64,000 bases of DNA from Picosynechococcus sp. PCC 7003. Its GTDB lineage: Bacteria; Cyanobacteriota; Cyanobacteriia; Cyanobacteriales; MRBY01. Shown here piece after piece: positions 37,271 to 45,957 of the stretch. The stretch is from the NCBI RefSeq assembly GCF_001693255.1, contig NZ_CP016474.1, forward strand, positions 1,692,661 to 1,756,660, given 5' to 3'. A model generated the notes under the pieces. That model did not search any database and was not told the DNA's origin. It saw only the letters and a list, made by a program, of their open reading frames with translations. A program made the translations under genes and the position numbers. How positions within the stretch are numbered: position 1 is the stretch's first letter; each line of letters opens with the position of its first letter.

Positions 37271-38641
37271 CTACTGTCTGATGACGATTCTACCGTTATT
37301 CAGCCCCACCAATTCTAAGCGGAGCGGCCCTGCCGTAAAGCCGTTTTCGATGGCGATCGCCCGAATTTCTGTGATGGGTTCTGGCGCGTTGTTGAGGGCT
37401 TCGACGAAATCAATGATGTGGCCCACATTGCCATCTTTTACCTGAATATCCCCCAGGACACCCGCTCGTCGTGCCCGGAATTGCGCTGCCCCCAACAAGA
37501 AATCCACTGGACGGCGGGCGGCGCTCGGATTTTGCACACTGAGCTCCTCTAAAGATAAAGTGGCAATCACTTCCCCCGCCCGAAAAACCTGCTCATTTAA
37601 AGTCACATCCGCAAATACTTGAACGGAACCTTCCCCCTGGAGATAGTTCCCCGCTGCCAGGAGACGCACCACATAGTCCCGACCATCGGCAATTTGCCCA
37701 AGAAGTTGTTGCACCTGGGCATTGGTAATTTGCACCACCCGCGCCTCAAAATCAGGATTAACGCCCCCGGTGGCAATGATTGCATTACGATTCGCTTCCC
37801 GGAGCAGCTGATCAACGGCCTGGGTCGCTGCTTTGGGATCGATAATCCGCACCACGCCAAAGGCTAAGACCTGCCCCGTGGTGAGGGCCACATTCCCGCT
37901 GCGGAAATTGATGTAGTTGGCTTCGAGGATATCAATTTGCTCTTCTAGGGAGCCAATTTGATTTTCTAGGCCCGTGAGCACTTGATCCTTTTGGGCGATC
38001 GCCTGGTCGAGTTCGGCAATGCGACCATCGCGCTGGTTGATCTCGGCTTGGAGTTCACTTTGTTGGGCTTCTAAGGCTTCAATCTGCTGGGAGCGCTCCT
38101 CAATAATGGTGTTTTGTTGATTCAGTTGGGCGCGGAGGGTTTCGCTTTGGGCCTGGAGGCGATCGCGCTGTTGTCGCAGGGTCGTTTGTTCTGTGGTGAG
38201 CGCATTAATATCGGCCTGGAGGACACTGGCCTGTTCCCGAAAGCCTTCTAGTTGGGTTTGGGCTGTTTCAAATTTTGCTTCAATCTCCTGTAAATCTTGT
38301 TCTGCCTCTAGGCGATCGTCCCTGGCAGCTTGCAATTCCTTTTCAATCTTTTCCTTTTCTGCCGTCACATCCATCAACTCTTGTCGCCGCTGGGCGAGGA
38401 TTTCATCCAACTGAAAAACCCCCTGGCGCAAAGACTTACTCAACCCGAACAATAAGCCCAAGGTGCTGGCGGCGATCACTGTCCCCGTCATGACCGTGAC
38501 GACCACCGCCGTTTGTTTTGGCCGTAGATTAAATAACGTCAGCCGCGCTTTGCCGACCTTACTACCCAGGCGATCGCCCAGTGCTGCCAGGATGCCCCCC
38601 AAGATTAAAACCGAAAAAATTAGTACAAAAGCACTGGTCAT
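37271..38641 (-). CDS. DUF3084 coiled-coil membrane protein
   Basis: A 456-residue protein with two N-terminal hydrophobic segments (SAFVLIFSVLILGGILAALGD and TAVVVTVMTGTVIAASTLGLLFGLS), separated by KARLTLFNLRPKQ, the DUF3084 signature. A ~160-residue coiled coil follows (~90-245) and then a folded C-terminal domain. The family is cyanobacterial; homologues have been linked in the literature to cell envelope or division, which I cannot confirm here. It lies 14 bases before the YqgF-like gene and is likely cotranscribed with it. Confidence 0.88.
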   Translation of the reverse strand: MTSAFVLIFSVLILGGILAALGDRLGSKVGKARLTLFNLRPKQTAVVVTVMTGTVIAASTLGLLFGLSKSLRQGVFQLDEILAQRRQELMDVTAEKEKIEKELQAARDDRLEAEQDLQEIEAKFETAQTQLEGFREQASVLQADINALTTEQTTLRQQRDRLQAQSETLRAQLNQQNTIIEERSQQIEALEAQQSELQAEINQRDGRIAELDQAIAQKDQVLTGLENQIGSLEEQIDILEANYINFRSGNVALTTGQVLAFGVVRIIDPKAATQAVDQLLREANRNAIIATGGVNPDFEARVVQITNAQVQQLLGQIADGRDYVVRLLAAGNYLQGEGSVQVFADVTLNEQVFRAGEVIATLSLEELSVQNPSAARRPVDFLLGAAQFRARRAGVLGDIQVKDGNVGHIIDFVEALNNAPEPITEIRAIAIENGFTAGPLRLELVGLNNGRIVIRQ

Positions 38642-38693
38642 TTAACAAAAAGGTGACATCCGAACACACAAGTATGACTTTTCTACTTTAGCG

Positions 38694-39425
38694 TTAAGCG
38701 AACTGTTGACTCAGGTTTACGGGGTCATGGACGGTAATTTTTTTCTTATAAATCGAAATCATGTCCTGTTCTCGAAGTTCCCCCAGGAGGCGCGTCACTG
38801 TCACCCGCGTTGAGCCAATTGCTTCGGCGATCGCCTGGTGGGATAGCTTGAGATCGATACGAATCCCTTCATCGGTCGGCACCCCGAAATCTCGACAGAG
38901 AATCAACAGGAAACTCACGAGGCGCGAGCCCATGTCCCGGTGAGCTAGAGTTTCGATCATCATCTCCGTTTGCAAAATGCGCGACGACAACCCCTTTAGC
39001 ATTAACATCGCCAGTTCTGGGTGTTCATTAAGAGCCTTTTGCACCTGCTCAATGGGAGCCGACAACAACTCCACTGGCGTAAAAGCCACCGCATGGTAAA
39101 AGCGATCCGATTTTTGTCCCGTGAGTAGCGATAAAACCCCAAAGACACTGTTCTCTCGGAGGAGGGCCACCGTAATTTCTTCCCCCGCTTCGTAGACCCG
39201 GGACAAACGGACAGCCCCTTTCAGGAGGAAATAAACCCGTTCCGCTGGATCCCCCGGAAAAAAGATCGTCTTGCCCCGGTCATAGTTCTCCACGACGGGT
39301 GGGAAGGGGCCACTGTGAAACTGACGAAACGCCGTCGCAAGGTCTGTAATTTGAGTCGCAGGTAATTCAGGCACTGGATTGGCAGAAGAAAAAGGAGGTT
39401 GGTTGAAGTCAGGGTTGTACATCAT
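38694..39425 (-). CDS. ntcA: Global nitrogen regulator NtcA (Crp/Fnr family)
   Basis: The cAMP-receptor-like effector domain ([35 protein letters not shown]) binds 2-oxoglutarate in NtcA. The helix-turn-helix [24 protein letters not shown] is essentially the NtcA recognition helix. The domain order and 243-residue length fit, with a longer N-terminal leader than most NtcA proteins. Two ATGs (39425, 39422) are adjacent; I used the first. It activates nitrogen assimilation genes under nitrogen limitation. The divergent fabI lies 280 bases away. Confidence 0.95.
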   Translation of the reverse strand: MMYNPDFNQPPFSSANPVPELPATQITDLATAFRQFHSGPFPPVVENYDRGKTIFFPGDPAERVYFLLKGAVRLSRVYEAGEEITVALLRENSVFGVLSLLTGQKSDRFYHAVAFTPVELLSAPIEQVQKALNEHPELAMLMLKGLSSRILQTEMMIETLAHRDMGSRLVSFLLILCRDFGVPTDEGIRIDLKLSHQAIAEAIGSTRVTVTRLLGELREQDMISIYKKKITVHDPVNLSQQFA

Positions 39426-39524
39426 AGATTCTGTTGGGCAACAGTTCCCCACCGTGATGGGTGAAACATTAGCGCTCAGTGTGCAGAGACCATGAGCATT
39501 CCCCTTAAACTAAATCTTACTCTG

Positions 39525-39540
39525 GTATAGTATTTTGTAC
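39525..39540. promoter_or_regulatory. Possible NtcA-like palindrome in the ntcA-fabI interval
   Basis: GTATAG then TATTTTGTAC, reading GTA-N10-TAC, sits about 100 bases upstream of the ntcA ATG. NtcA sites are usually GTA-N8-TAC, and ntcA is known to autoregulate in other cyanobacteria, so this spacing is off by two. It is listed only as a weak candidate. Confidence 0.2.
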
Positions 39541-39705
39541 TTTTTGCTTCAAAATAATTATGGATTTCTGGGTTAGTTCCCAGGCATTTTGCAGAATTTC
39601 CCCTGATTTGCCCTAAAGTAGCCGTTTGCATCGAGGTCACCAGAGCGCGAAGATAATATACGCTGGCTTCTTGGCTTTAATTTTTTATACTTTTTGAGAA
39701 CCCAT

Positions 39706-40482
39706 ATGCTTGATTTAACTGGAAAAAATGCCCTAGTCACTGGGATTGCAAATAACAAATCCATTGCCTGGGGGATCGCCCAACAATTACATGCCGCCGG
39801 GGCGAATATTGGGGTCACTTATCTCCCCGATGACAAAGGACGGTTTGAGAAAAAAGTAGGTGAGCTTGTTGCGCCCCTCAACCCTTCTCTTTTCCTCCCC
39901 TGTAATGTGCAAGATGATGCCCAGGTGGATCAAGTGTTTGAGTCTGTCAAAAAAGAGTGGGGCAAGTTAGATATTTTGATCCACTGTCTTGCCTTTGCGA
40001 ATCGCGAAGATTTGACGGGTGATTTTAGTGATACTTCGCGGGATGGTTTTAATACGGCCCTCGACATTAGTGCCTATTCTTTAACGCGTCTCGCCCGGGG
40101 TGCCAAAACAGTGATGACAGAAGGGGGCGCGATTGTAACCCTAACTTACCTGGGTGGGGTGAAGGTTATCCCCAATTACAATGTGATGGGTGTGGCAAAG
40201 TCGGCTCTCGAAATGAGTGTGCGTTACTTGGCGGCGGACCTCGGCCCCAGTAATATTCGCGTGAATGCAATTTCGGCCGGCCCGATCCGGACTTTGGCGT
40301 CTTCAGCGGTGGGTGGCATCCTCGATATGATTCACCATGTGGAAGCAACGGCTCCTTTGCGCCGAACCGTAACCCAAAAGGAAGTGGGTAATGCGGCGGC
40401 GTTCCTCTGTAGTGATCTTTCGAGTGGGGTCACAGGTCAAGTGCTCTATGTGGATTCTGGCTACGAAATCATGGGGATGTAA
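39706..40482 (+). CDS. fabI: Enoyl-[acyl-carrier-protein] reductase (NADH) FabI
   Basis: Reduces the enoyl-ACP double bond in the last step of each fatty-acid elongation cycle. Diagnostic: the nucleotide site VTGIANNKSIAWGIAQQL, the CLAFANREDL segment, and the active-site YNVMGVAK (Tyr-x6-Lys) of FabI. The 258-residue length is normal. ATG 39706 is used; a TTG at 39694 would add four residues. Confidence 0.96.
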   Translation: MLDLTGKNALVTGIANNKSIAWGIAQQLHAAGANIGVTYLPDDKGRFEKKVGELVAPLNPSLFLPCNVQDDAQVDQVFESVKKEWGKLDILIHCLAFANREDLTGDFSDTSRDGFNTALDISAYSLTRLARGAKTVMTEGGAIVTLTYLGGVKVIPNYNVMGVAKSALEMSVRYLAADLGPSNIRVNAISAGPIRTLASSAVGGILDMIHHVEATAPLRRTVTQKEVGNAAAFLCSDLSSGVTGQVLYVDSGYEIMGM

Positions 40483-40514
40483 TGTCCTAGTTTAGGGTTT
40501 TGCGTTCTTGGGCT

Positions 40515-40546
40515 CCCCCTCAGTGATAGGGGGATTTTGTTTTTTA
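40515..40546 (+). terminator. Hairpin with T-run after fabI, in the rsmH leader
   Basis: CCCCCT and AGGGGG pair around a CAGTGAT loop, followed by ATTTTGTTTTTTA. It is 32 bases after the fabI stop and ends 13 bases before the rsmH ATG. It may end fabI transcription or attenuate rsmH. Confidence 0.7.
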
Positions 40547-40558
40547 TTGGATGGATTC

Positions 40559-41431
40559 ATGGCGGAAGCGTTTAAGCATATTTCGGTGTTGAGAGAAGAG
40601 TTGGTGGCGGGCTTGGGAGTAAAACCGGGGGGCCATTACCTGGATGTGACCCTGGGCGGCGGCGGCCATACAGCATTGATTTTGCAGCAGTATCCCGATG
40701 TGCGCGTTACGGGAGTGGATCGGGATGGTCAGGCGATCGCCGCTGCGTCAGAACGATTAAAAGAATTTGGCGATCGCTTTCGGGCGGTGCGGTCAAATTT
40801 TGGCGAATATAATCCCCAAGGAGAAAAATTTGATGGGATTATCGCGGATCTTGGGGTGAGTTCCGTACAGTTTGATCAAGGCGATCGCGGCTTTAGTTTT
40901 CGAATGGATGCGCCCCTCGATATGCGTATGGATCAACGGCAAAGCTTAACAGCGGCGGATATTGTCAACACCTATGAAGAAAAAGCGTTGGCGAATCTGT
41001 TCTATGAGTATGGTGATGAACGTTTGTCACGACAAATTGCCAAAAAAATAGCCATGAAACGCCCGATTCAGACAACTAAAGAATTAGAAGAAATCGTGTT
41101 TTATACCTATCATCCCAAGGCCAGAAAAGCGAAAATCCATCCGGCAACAAGGGTTTTTCAAGCATTACGTATTGCCGTAAATGGTGAACTCGATGCGCTG
41201 CAATATCTATTAGTCAATGCCCCCCAATGGCTCAAACCCCAAGGCAGATTAGGGATTATTAGTTTTCATAGCCTCGAAGATCGTCTGGTTAAAAATGCGT
41301 TTCGACAGCGGGAAATTTGGCGGGTACTCACCAAAAAGCCGATTGTTGCCAGTGATGAAGAAGTTGATCAGAATCCCCGGGCACGATCCGCAAAGTTGCG
41401 TTTTGCTGAGTTAAAAGAAGCCGCAGAATAG
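40559..41431 (+). CDS. rsmH: 16S rRNA (cytosine1402-N4)-methyltransferase RsmH
   Basis: A 290-residue SAM-dependent methyltransferase of the MraW family. Seen: ISVLREEL, YLDVTLGGGGHTALIL (SAM loop), FDGIIADLGVSSVQFDQGDRGFSFRMDAPLDMRMD and GIISFHSLEDRLVKNAF. ATG 40559 gives MAEAFKHISVLREEL. No RBS of usual strength is visible because the terminator T-run lies just upstream. Confidence 0.96.
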   Translation: MAEAFKHISVLREELVAGLGVKPGGHYLDVTLGGGGHTALILQQYPDVRVTGVDRDGQAIAAASERLKEFGDRFRAVRSNFGEYNPQGEKFDGIIADLGVSSVQFDQGDRGFSFRMDAPLDMRMDQRQSLTAADIVNTYEEKALANLFYEYGDERLSRQIAKKIAMKRPIQTTKELEEIVFYTYHPKARKAKIHPATRVFQALRIAVNGELDALQYLLVNAPQWLKPQGRLGIISFHSLEDRLVKNAFRQREIWRVLTKKPIVASDEEVDQNPRARSAKLRFAELKEAAE

Positions 41432-41545
41432 GGCGACTATCGCTCGAAGTACAGGAATTTTAACATCAAAATATGAATAATTGTATCGAGAAGAAATTGT
41501 TATTATCCTTTGGCGACACAATGGCTATAGATTGAAGTTAAAATC

Positions 41546-41937
41546 ATGGCCAATACATACGAAGCAGTTATTGAACGCTGGAAGCAACTCCCTTCCGATT
41601 ATTCAGAAGTTAAACTAGAAAAGCATTTTATCGATGAATGTATTTGGCCATCGTTGGGATTAAACTTCACTCAAATAGAATCACAGATTAAGATTGGTTC
41701 AGGATTAAAGCCAGATTATTTAATCTTTTCCGATGACGATAAAAGAAAACCACTAATCACTGTTGAGGTCAAAAAGCGAGATCAAATTCTTGCAGAGTCT
41801 GCGGATGAATTCTTCATCGATAAATGCAAAGAAAATAAATATTATCAAGAATCAGTAGGCTATAAAACTGACGGAAATGGGATTCAACAATACCTCAACA
41901 AAGAGAGTGTAGATGGAGATAAGCTACCTCCCTATGG
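41546..41937 (+). pseudogene. 5' part of a nuclease-ParA fusion gene, split by an ISAs1 element
   Basis: Encodes ~131 native residues from ATG 41546 (MANTYEAVIERWKQL). It resembles the N-terminal nuclease domain of type I restriction R subunits (HSDR_N): LGLNFTQIESQIKIGSGLKPDYLIF followed by LITVEVKKRD, giving the D...ExK set of PD-(D/E)XK enzymes. The frame runs into the IS and stops there at 42016. Joining 41937 to 43178 with one copy of the 10-bp duplication continues the frame straight into a ParA domain (DKLPPYG then LVMNGDFFQIWKR). The ancestral gene would be 463 codons plus stop. Confidence 0.85.
41928..41937. repeat. Left 10-bp target site duplication
   Basis: CTCCCTATGG lies directly left of the element and is repeated exactly at 43168-43177. 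Confidence 0.95.
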
Positions 41938-43167
41938 CAGGGGCTACGCATCTAAAATAAAACCAGAGTCAGCAAGGATTTTAAGTAAAAAACCATTGTC
42001 CATGGCAGCCTTGTAACGCTTCATGGTGAGGCTGGTTTGAGAAGTCTCCTGACGAAGCAGATTCAACGTGAACCGCCTCATTAGGCTCATATTACGAGCC
42101 GAATGACCTTGGCGAATTCGAGAATTATCTTCTCCAAAGACCACGTCAAGACACCAATGAAGCTGATTTTCAATTCCCCAGTGATTGCGAATATGACTGG
42201 CAAACTCCTGATTTGTCGCTTCTATAGAACTGATAAAGAAGCGGATTTCGTGAGTAGTCTTATGCCAAAGTTGACGAGTTCCTTCCACAATGACGATGGT
42301 ACGGAGTTGCTGCCAAGGCTCCCGTAACTCTTGAGGCAAAACATGAGATGCTGGAATTTGCCAGATTGTTCTGGTTTCTAGACGCTGATGTCCCTTCTCC
42401 GTCTGATGCCATCCCGTTTCTCGCCATTCTTTGGCAGATTCTCTTTGCTTTTCAAACCAGGTTTTTACTGCTTTAAACAATCTACCCTGGTTGCCCTTGA
42501 GAGCCAGAATATAGTCTGCTTTAGCTTGACAAATCTGTTGGGCGATTTTCTTTTGAGTGCCCATGGCATCGATGGTCACAATACATCCTTTGAGCTCTAG
42601 TTGTGCGAGTAGTTGAGGAATGGCTGTAATTTCATTGGATTTTGTTTCCACAGCCTCTTGTCCTAACACTAGACGAGATGACGTTGCCCAAGCACTGACC
42701 AGTTGTAGGTCTTTAATGCCTTTTTCCCTATCGTAGGAGCCTCGTGAAGCTTTTCCATCTATGGCAATGACCTGAGCTGAGAGCTTTCCTGCTATTGTCC
42801 CTACCCAGTTGCGAAATTCTGCTTCTAATTGTTCTGAGTCTAATCTGGCAAATACCCTGGCAAAAGTATCATGGGAGGGGATGCCGTTGGGCAACTCGAG
42901 AAATTGCCTGAGCCATTCTTCTTTGGAATTTCCATAGGTTTCGATTCCTACCCAACTATCGGCTCCTGATATAGTGGCAAAAAGAGCGATAACGATGATA
43001 TCGACTAAGTAGTGTGCCCGTGTACGTTCTACTCTTGGGTCTTCTATTTCTCCAAAGTGCTTGTCAATACTGGCTTTGAGAACTTCGTTGTTAAATAGGG
43101 ATGCCATTCTTTTCACATTTTTCCTCTTTCCTCCTTTCTACACCTTTTTTTAGATGCGTAGCCCCTG
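41938..43167. mobile_element. ISAs1-family insertion sequence, complete
   Basis: The 1230-base element has perfect 20-bp terminal inverted repeats (CAGGGGCTACGCATCTAAAA) and identical 10-bp flanking duplications. This is the length range of duplications reported for ISAs1-family elements. It carries one intact transposase, oriented opposite to the split gene. Intact ends, exact duplication and an intact transposase suggest a recent insertion. Confidence 0.93.
41944..43116 (-). CDS. ISAs1-family transposase
   Basis: A 390-residue DDE transposase related to the H-repeat/YhhI proteins. Seen: HFGEIEDPRVERTRAHYLVDIIVIALFATISGADSW, IAIDGKASRGSYDREKG with the first Asp, and FRNWVGTIAG upstream. The catalytic-region sequence IRNHWGIENQLHWCLDVVFGEDNSRIRQG is near the end. 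GTG 43116 has a fair ribosome site (AGAGGAAAAAT); ATG 43107 is an alternative. The stop TAG lies in the left inverted repeat. It is not interrupted and may be active. Confidence 0.93.
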   Translation of the reverse strand: MKRMASLFNNEVLKASIDKHFGEIEDPRVERTRAHYLVDIIVIALFATISGADSWVGIETYGNSKEEWLRQFLELPNGIPSHDTFARVFARLDSEQLEAEFRNWVGTIAGKLSAQVIAIDGKASRGSYDREKGIKDLQLVSAWATSSRLVLGQEAVETKSNEITAIPQLLAQLELKGCIVTIDAMGTQKKIAQQICQAKADYILALKGNQGRLFKAVKTWFEKQRESAKEWRETGWHQTEKGHQRLETRTIWQIPASHVLPQELREPWQQLRTIVIVEGTRQLWHKTTHEIRFFISSIEATNQEFASHIRNHWGIENQLHWCLDVVFGEDNSRIRQGHSARNMSLMRRFTLNLLRQETSQTSLTMKRYKAAMDNGFLLKILADSGFILDA

Positions 43168-43177
43168 CTCCCTATGG
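43168..43177. repeat. Right 10-bp target site duplication
   Basis: CTCCCTATGG repeats the left flank exactly and belongs to the interrupted gene. Confidence 0.95.
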
Positions 43178-44177
43178 TCTAGTGATGAATGGTGATTTCT
43201 TTCAGATCTGGAAGCGCATTGACGGTTTAGTTATGCCGATGACAGATATTCAACGAATGACCGAAAAGACTATTCCGGCTCTGATGAAGCAGCTAAATTA
43301 TTGTCTTAATAATCCCTATAGAGCTTTGGTGACAGCTGTCTGGAATCAAAAAGGAGGCGTCGCCAAAACAACGAATACTATCAACATCGGTGCTGAGTTG
43401 GCGTTGGCGGGTAAACGTGTTTTACTAATTGATTTAGATTCACAAAACGATCTAACACGAGGGCTTGGTCTTATTCCAGATAAATATAATAGCTGGCTGC
43501 TCGAATGTGTTAAATCCATTTCCCAGAGAAAAATCAAAAACGCAAGAGAAATTCTCAATTCAGTTATTCAGCATCGAATTTTTCCCACCTCAGAAAAGGA
43601 GAAGCTAGAAATTGATGTTCTGCCCATTGGGAAATATGCATTAGATGAATTCCGTGAATCTAAAGGGCAATATCAAGGATTTTCGGCAGCTAAAGTTTTC
43701 CCAAGAATTATTGACTTATTGACACCTAGTTTTGATTATATTTTTATCGATACATCTCCTGCTGCAGATCAACTAACTCGTAGCTTGATGTACAGCATAG
43801 ACTCTCTACTAATACCGATCGACCATGGAAAAAAGTCGATTTATCATGGTGTACGTATCCATAAAAAAATCAAAGAAGTACGGGAATCACGCAAAAAGGT
43901 AAAGACTCTTCACTTAGGCCCGTGGAACCTTGGCTTAGTTTACAGTAACTGTCCGGCAGACGCAGGTAAAAGACTAGATCAAATGATTGACCAAGAACTA
44001 GATAAACATTGTTTCTCTGGCAAAAGATACAATGAAGTTATTCGCACATTTGCCCAGACTAAAGTTGCAGAATTCAAACAGATGCCTGTTGTCTGTTGGC
44101 GTCAATCTCAGATCACGAAATGCTACCAAGAGCTAGTTAAAGAAGTATTTATCAATCCAAATTTTATCAATGAATAA
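43178..44177 (+). pseudogene. 3' part of the nuclease-ParA fusion gene: ParA ATPase domain
   Basis: After the duplication the frame continues as LVMNGDFFQIWKRIDGLVMP and then a ParA-type ATPase. The deviant Walker A is NQKGGVAKTT (two Lys), the A' motif VLLIDLDSQNDLTRGLG and Walker B DYIFIDTSPAAD. Such ATPases drive plasmid partition or protein positioning; fusion to a nuclease domain is unusual. The ParA part alone is intact, and could be translated from ATG 43185 or from a start within the IS at 43101, so it may still be expressed as a 330-residue protein. Confidence 0.85.
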
Positions 44178-44180
44178 GCT

Positions 44181-44414
44181 ATGTCTATCTTAGAAGATTT
44201 ACCATTAAATGAATTAGAAGTTGGTGAATTAGTTCAAGTTCCTTGTGATTTTATCAAATCTAAAAATAAAGAAAAGTTTAACAAGATTATTTTGGAAAAT
44301 TTGGTTGAGCAACTCAAGCATTCCCAAAGAAATATTTTGCCAGTTATGATCAAACAGCTAGAGGAAGACCAATATGAAGCTATGCATAATACTTTTATCT
44401 TAGAGGATGTCTGA
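44181..44414 (+). pseudogene. Truncated partner gene, possibly ParB-like, cut by an IS5-family element
   Basis: Starts 3 bases after the ParA stop, so it was probably in the same operon. It encodes MSILEDLPLNELEVGELVQVP and then RNILPVMIKQLEEDQYEAMHNTFIL. The last three codons and the stop come from the IS. The segment LPVMIKQLEEDQYEAMHNTFIL resembles ParB/sulfiredoxin-fold N-termini of cyanobacterial proteins, where one expects further conserved residues that are missing here. The flank after the IS adds only LIKKINQLFGKN before a stop, so more may have been deleted. The ParB reading is moderately uncertain. Confidence 0.55.
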
Positions 44415-45306
44415 GAAGGGTATGGCGGATAAAAAAATAGAGATTTAGCCTGTAGAAGTACATAAATCTCTAATCTCAAAAATCATGTCTACATCCTATC
44501 CGACAGACCTCACCGATGACCAATGGTCTCTCCTTAAACCCCTACTTCCCTCAGCTAAATCGGGTGGTCGTCCCCGCTCCACTGACCTGCGTCAAGTCGT
44601 TAATGCTCTCCTCTATATCCTCATGGGTGGTATCGCCTGGCGCTTACTGCCCCATGATTTCCCCAAATGGCAAACCGTCTATCACTACTTCCGCCAATGG
44701 CGTGACGATGGCACCCTCGAACGTATTAACCAAACTCTCCATCAGTGGGAACGCACCACAGGTCATGACCACCCTCCTCACCGAGCTATGGGGTGGTGGA
44801 TTCTCAATCGGTGGATACAGCAACAATGATTCATCAGGATGTTGGAGTTGATGGAAATAAGAAAGTTAAAGGTCGCAAACGACACATCATGGTGGATAGC
44901 TTGGGCATTTTGATGGCCGTAGTGGTAACTGCCGCCAACACCGCGGAAGGTCAAGGATTAAAGCTATTGTTGGCACGAATCCAAAGGATGGGACTGAATC
45001 TAGAGTGTTTTTACCTGTTGTATGTGGATGGGGGGTATCACGGAGAAAGTCTTGTGCGCTGGGTAATGGACAAGTTTGGCTGGATATTGGAGAAAGTATT
45101 ACGTCCGGAGGAGTGCAAAGGATTCACAGCATTACCAAGGCGATGGGTAGTGGAGAGAACCTTTGGCTGGTTTTACTGGTGCCGCCGTTTGAGTCGAGAC
45201 TATGAATGTAATACGAGGAGTGCGGAAGCGTGGATATATCTAGCATCCATTCGCATCCTTCTGAGGCGCTTGGCGTAATCTTTACAATATTTTCTCAGAC
45301 ATCCTC
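44403..45306. mobile_element. IS5-family (IS427-like) insertion sequence
   Basis: This 904-base element has 15-bp inverted ends (GAGGATGTCTGAGAA) and a short TTA repeat on both sides (44400-44402, 45307-45309), consistent with a 3-bp duplication, though so short a repeat can arise by chance. It carries a transposase in two frames. It ends the possible ParB-like gene and abuts the minor-pilin operon. Confidence 0.87.
44485..45278 (+). pseudogene. IS5-family transposase, split into two frames
   Basis: The first frame (44485-44829) holds [38 protein letters not shown] and [21 protein letters not shown]. The second frame, -1 relative to the first and clear from 44793, holds [32 protein letters not shown] and RRWVVERTFGWFYWCRRLSRDYE. 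Some IS5 elements use programmed frameshifting, but no A-rich slippery run is present near 44770-44793, so a mutation is more likely. Probably inactive. Confidence 0.82.
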
Positions 45307-45319
45307 TTAATCAAGAAAA

Positions 45320-45850
45320 TCAACCAGTTGTTTGGCAAGAACTAGCAGAGACATTGCCCGAGATATCGCCGACATAAACCCCTTTACGAATGACGCCAAT
45401 GCCATTGGAAATGATTAAACAACGTTGGTATTGTGACTGGGTATCTGCCAGGACGATAGTGCGCAGCGGGCTGGTGTTACCTCGGTAATTAAAATTAATC
45501 GCTTTGCTATTGGCATTGTTGTATTTGATCACAACATTTTCAAGCACCACATCCTCCGTTACCCGACAATCAGAGGACACTTTTGCATTCTCGCTATTGT
45601 TGGCGGGCAAAATGACCCGACAAGTGCGACTCTGGCGAATGGCTTCCTGTTGGGTACGTTGCAACAAACCCTGTAAAGCCGTAAAGTCTTGTCTTGCGCC
45701 TGCCCGTGCCAAAAAGCCGAGGAGTGACGGGGTTGCAATTCCTGCCAAAATACCAACTAGCAGCAAAACCCCCAACACTTCAAACAGTGTGAAGCCTTGG
45801 GTTTTGAGGGGTCTAAAAGGTGCTTTGGCCCTAGAGAATAATAGTGACAT
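45320..45850 (-). CDS. GspH/FimT-type minor pilin
   Basis: A 176-residue type IV pilin-like protein. Prepilin cleavage would fall in QGFTLFEVLGVLLLVGILAGIATP after the Gly. The GspH-like segment LLQRTQQEAIRQSRTCRVIL follows, with cysteines that can form a disulfide. It is the last gene of the minor-pilin operon (51316 to 45320). Its 3' end overlaps the interrupted ParB-like gene's flank by 26 bases. Confidence 0.87.
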   Translation of the reverse strand: MSLLFSRAKAPFRPLKTQGFTLFEVLGVLLLVGILAGIATPSLLGFLARAGARQDFTALQGLLQRTQQEAIRQSRTCRVILPANNSENAKVSSDCRVTEDVVLENVVIKYNNANSKAINFNYRGNTSPLRTIVLADTQSQYQRCLIISNGIGVIRKGVYVGDISGNVSASSCQTTG

Positions 45851-45957
45851 GAAACACAGCCTAAGTAGATCTAACTACACCCCCCATGATATCGAGTATC
45901 AAAAGCTGTGAGCAATCAATCTTACGGTAGACAATATTGCTTTTTCGTTAGCTTCTA

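Noticed and set aside
39525-39540. GTA-N10-TAC as a confirmed NtcA operator
   Set aside because: The usual spacing is eight bases and no well-placed -10 box follows, so it is kept only as a weak candidate.
44485-45278. Programmed frameshift in the IS5 transposase
   Set aside because: No A-rich slippery run is seen in 44770-44793, so a simple frameshift mutation explains the data better.
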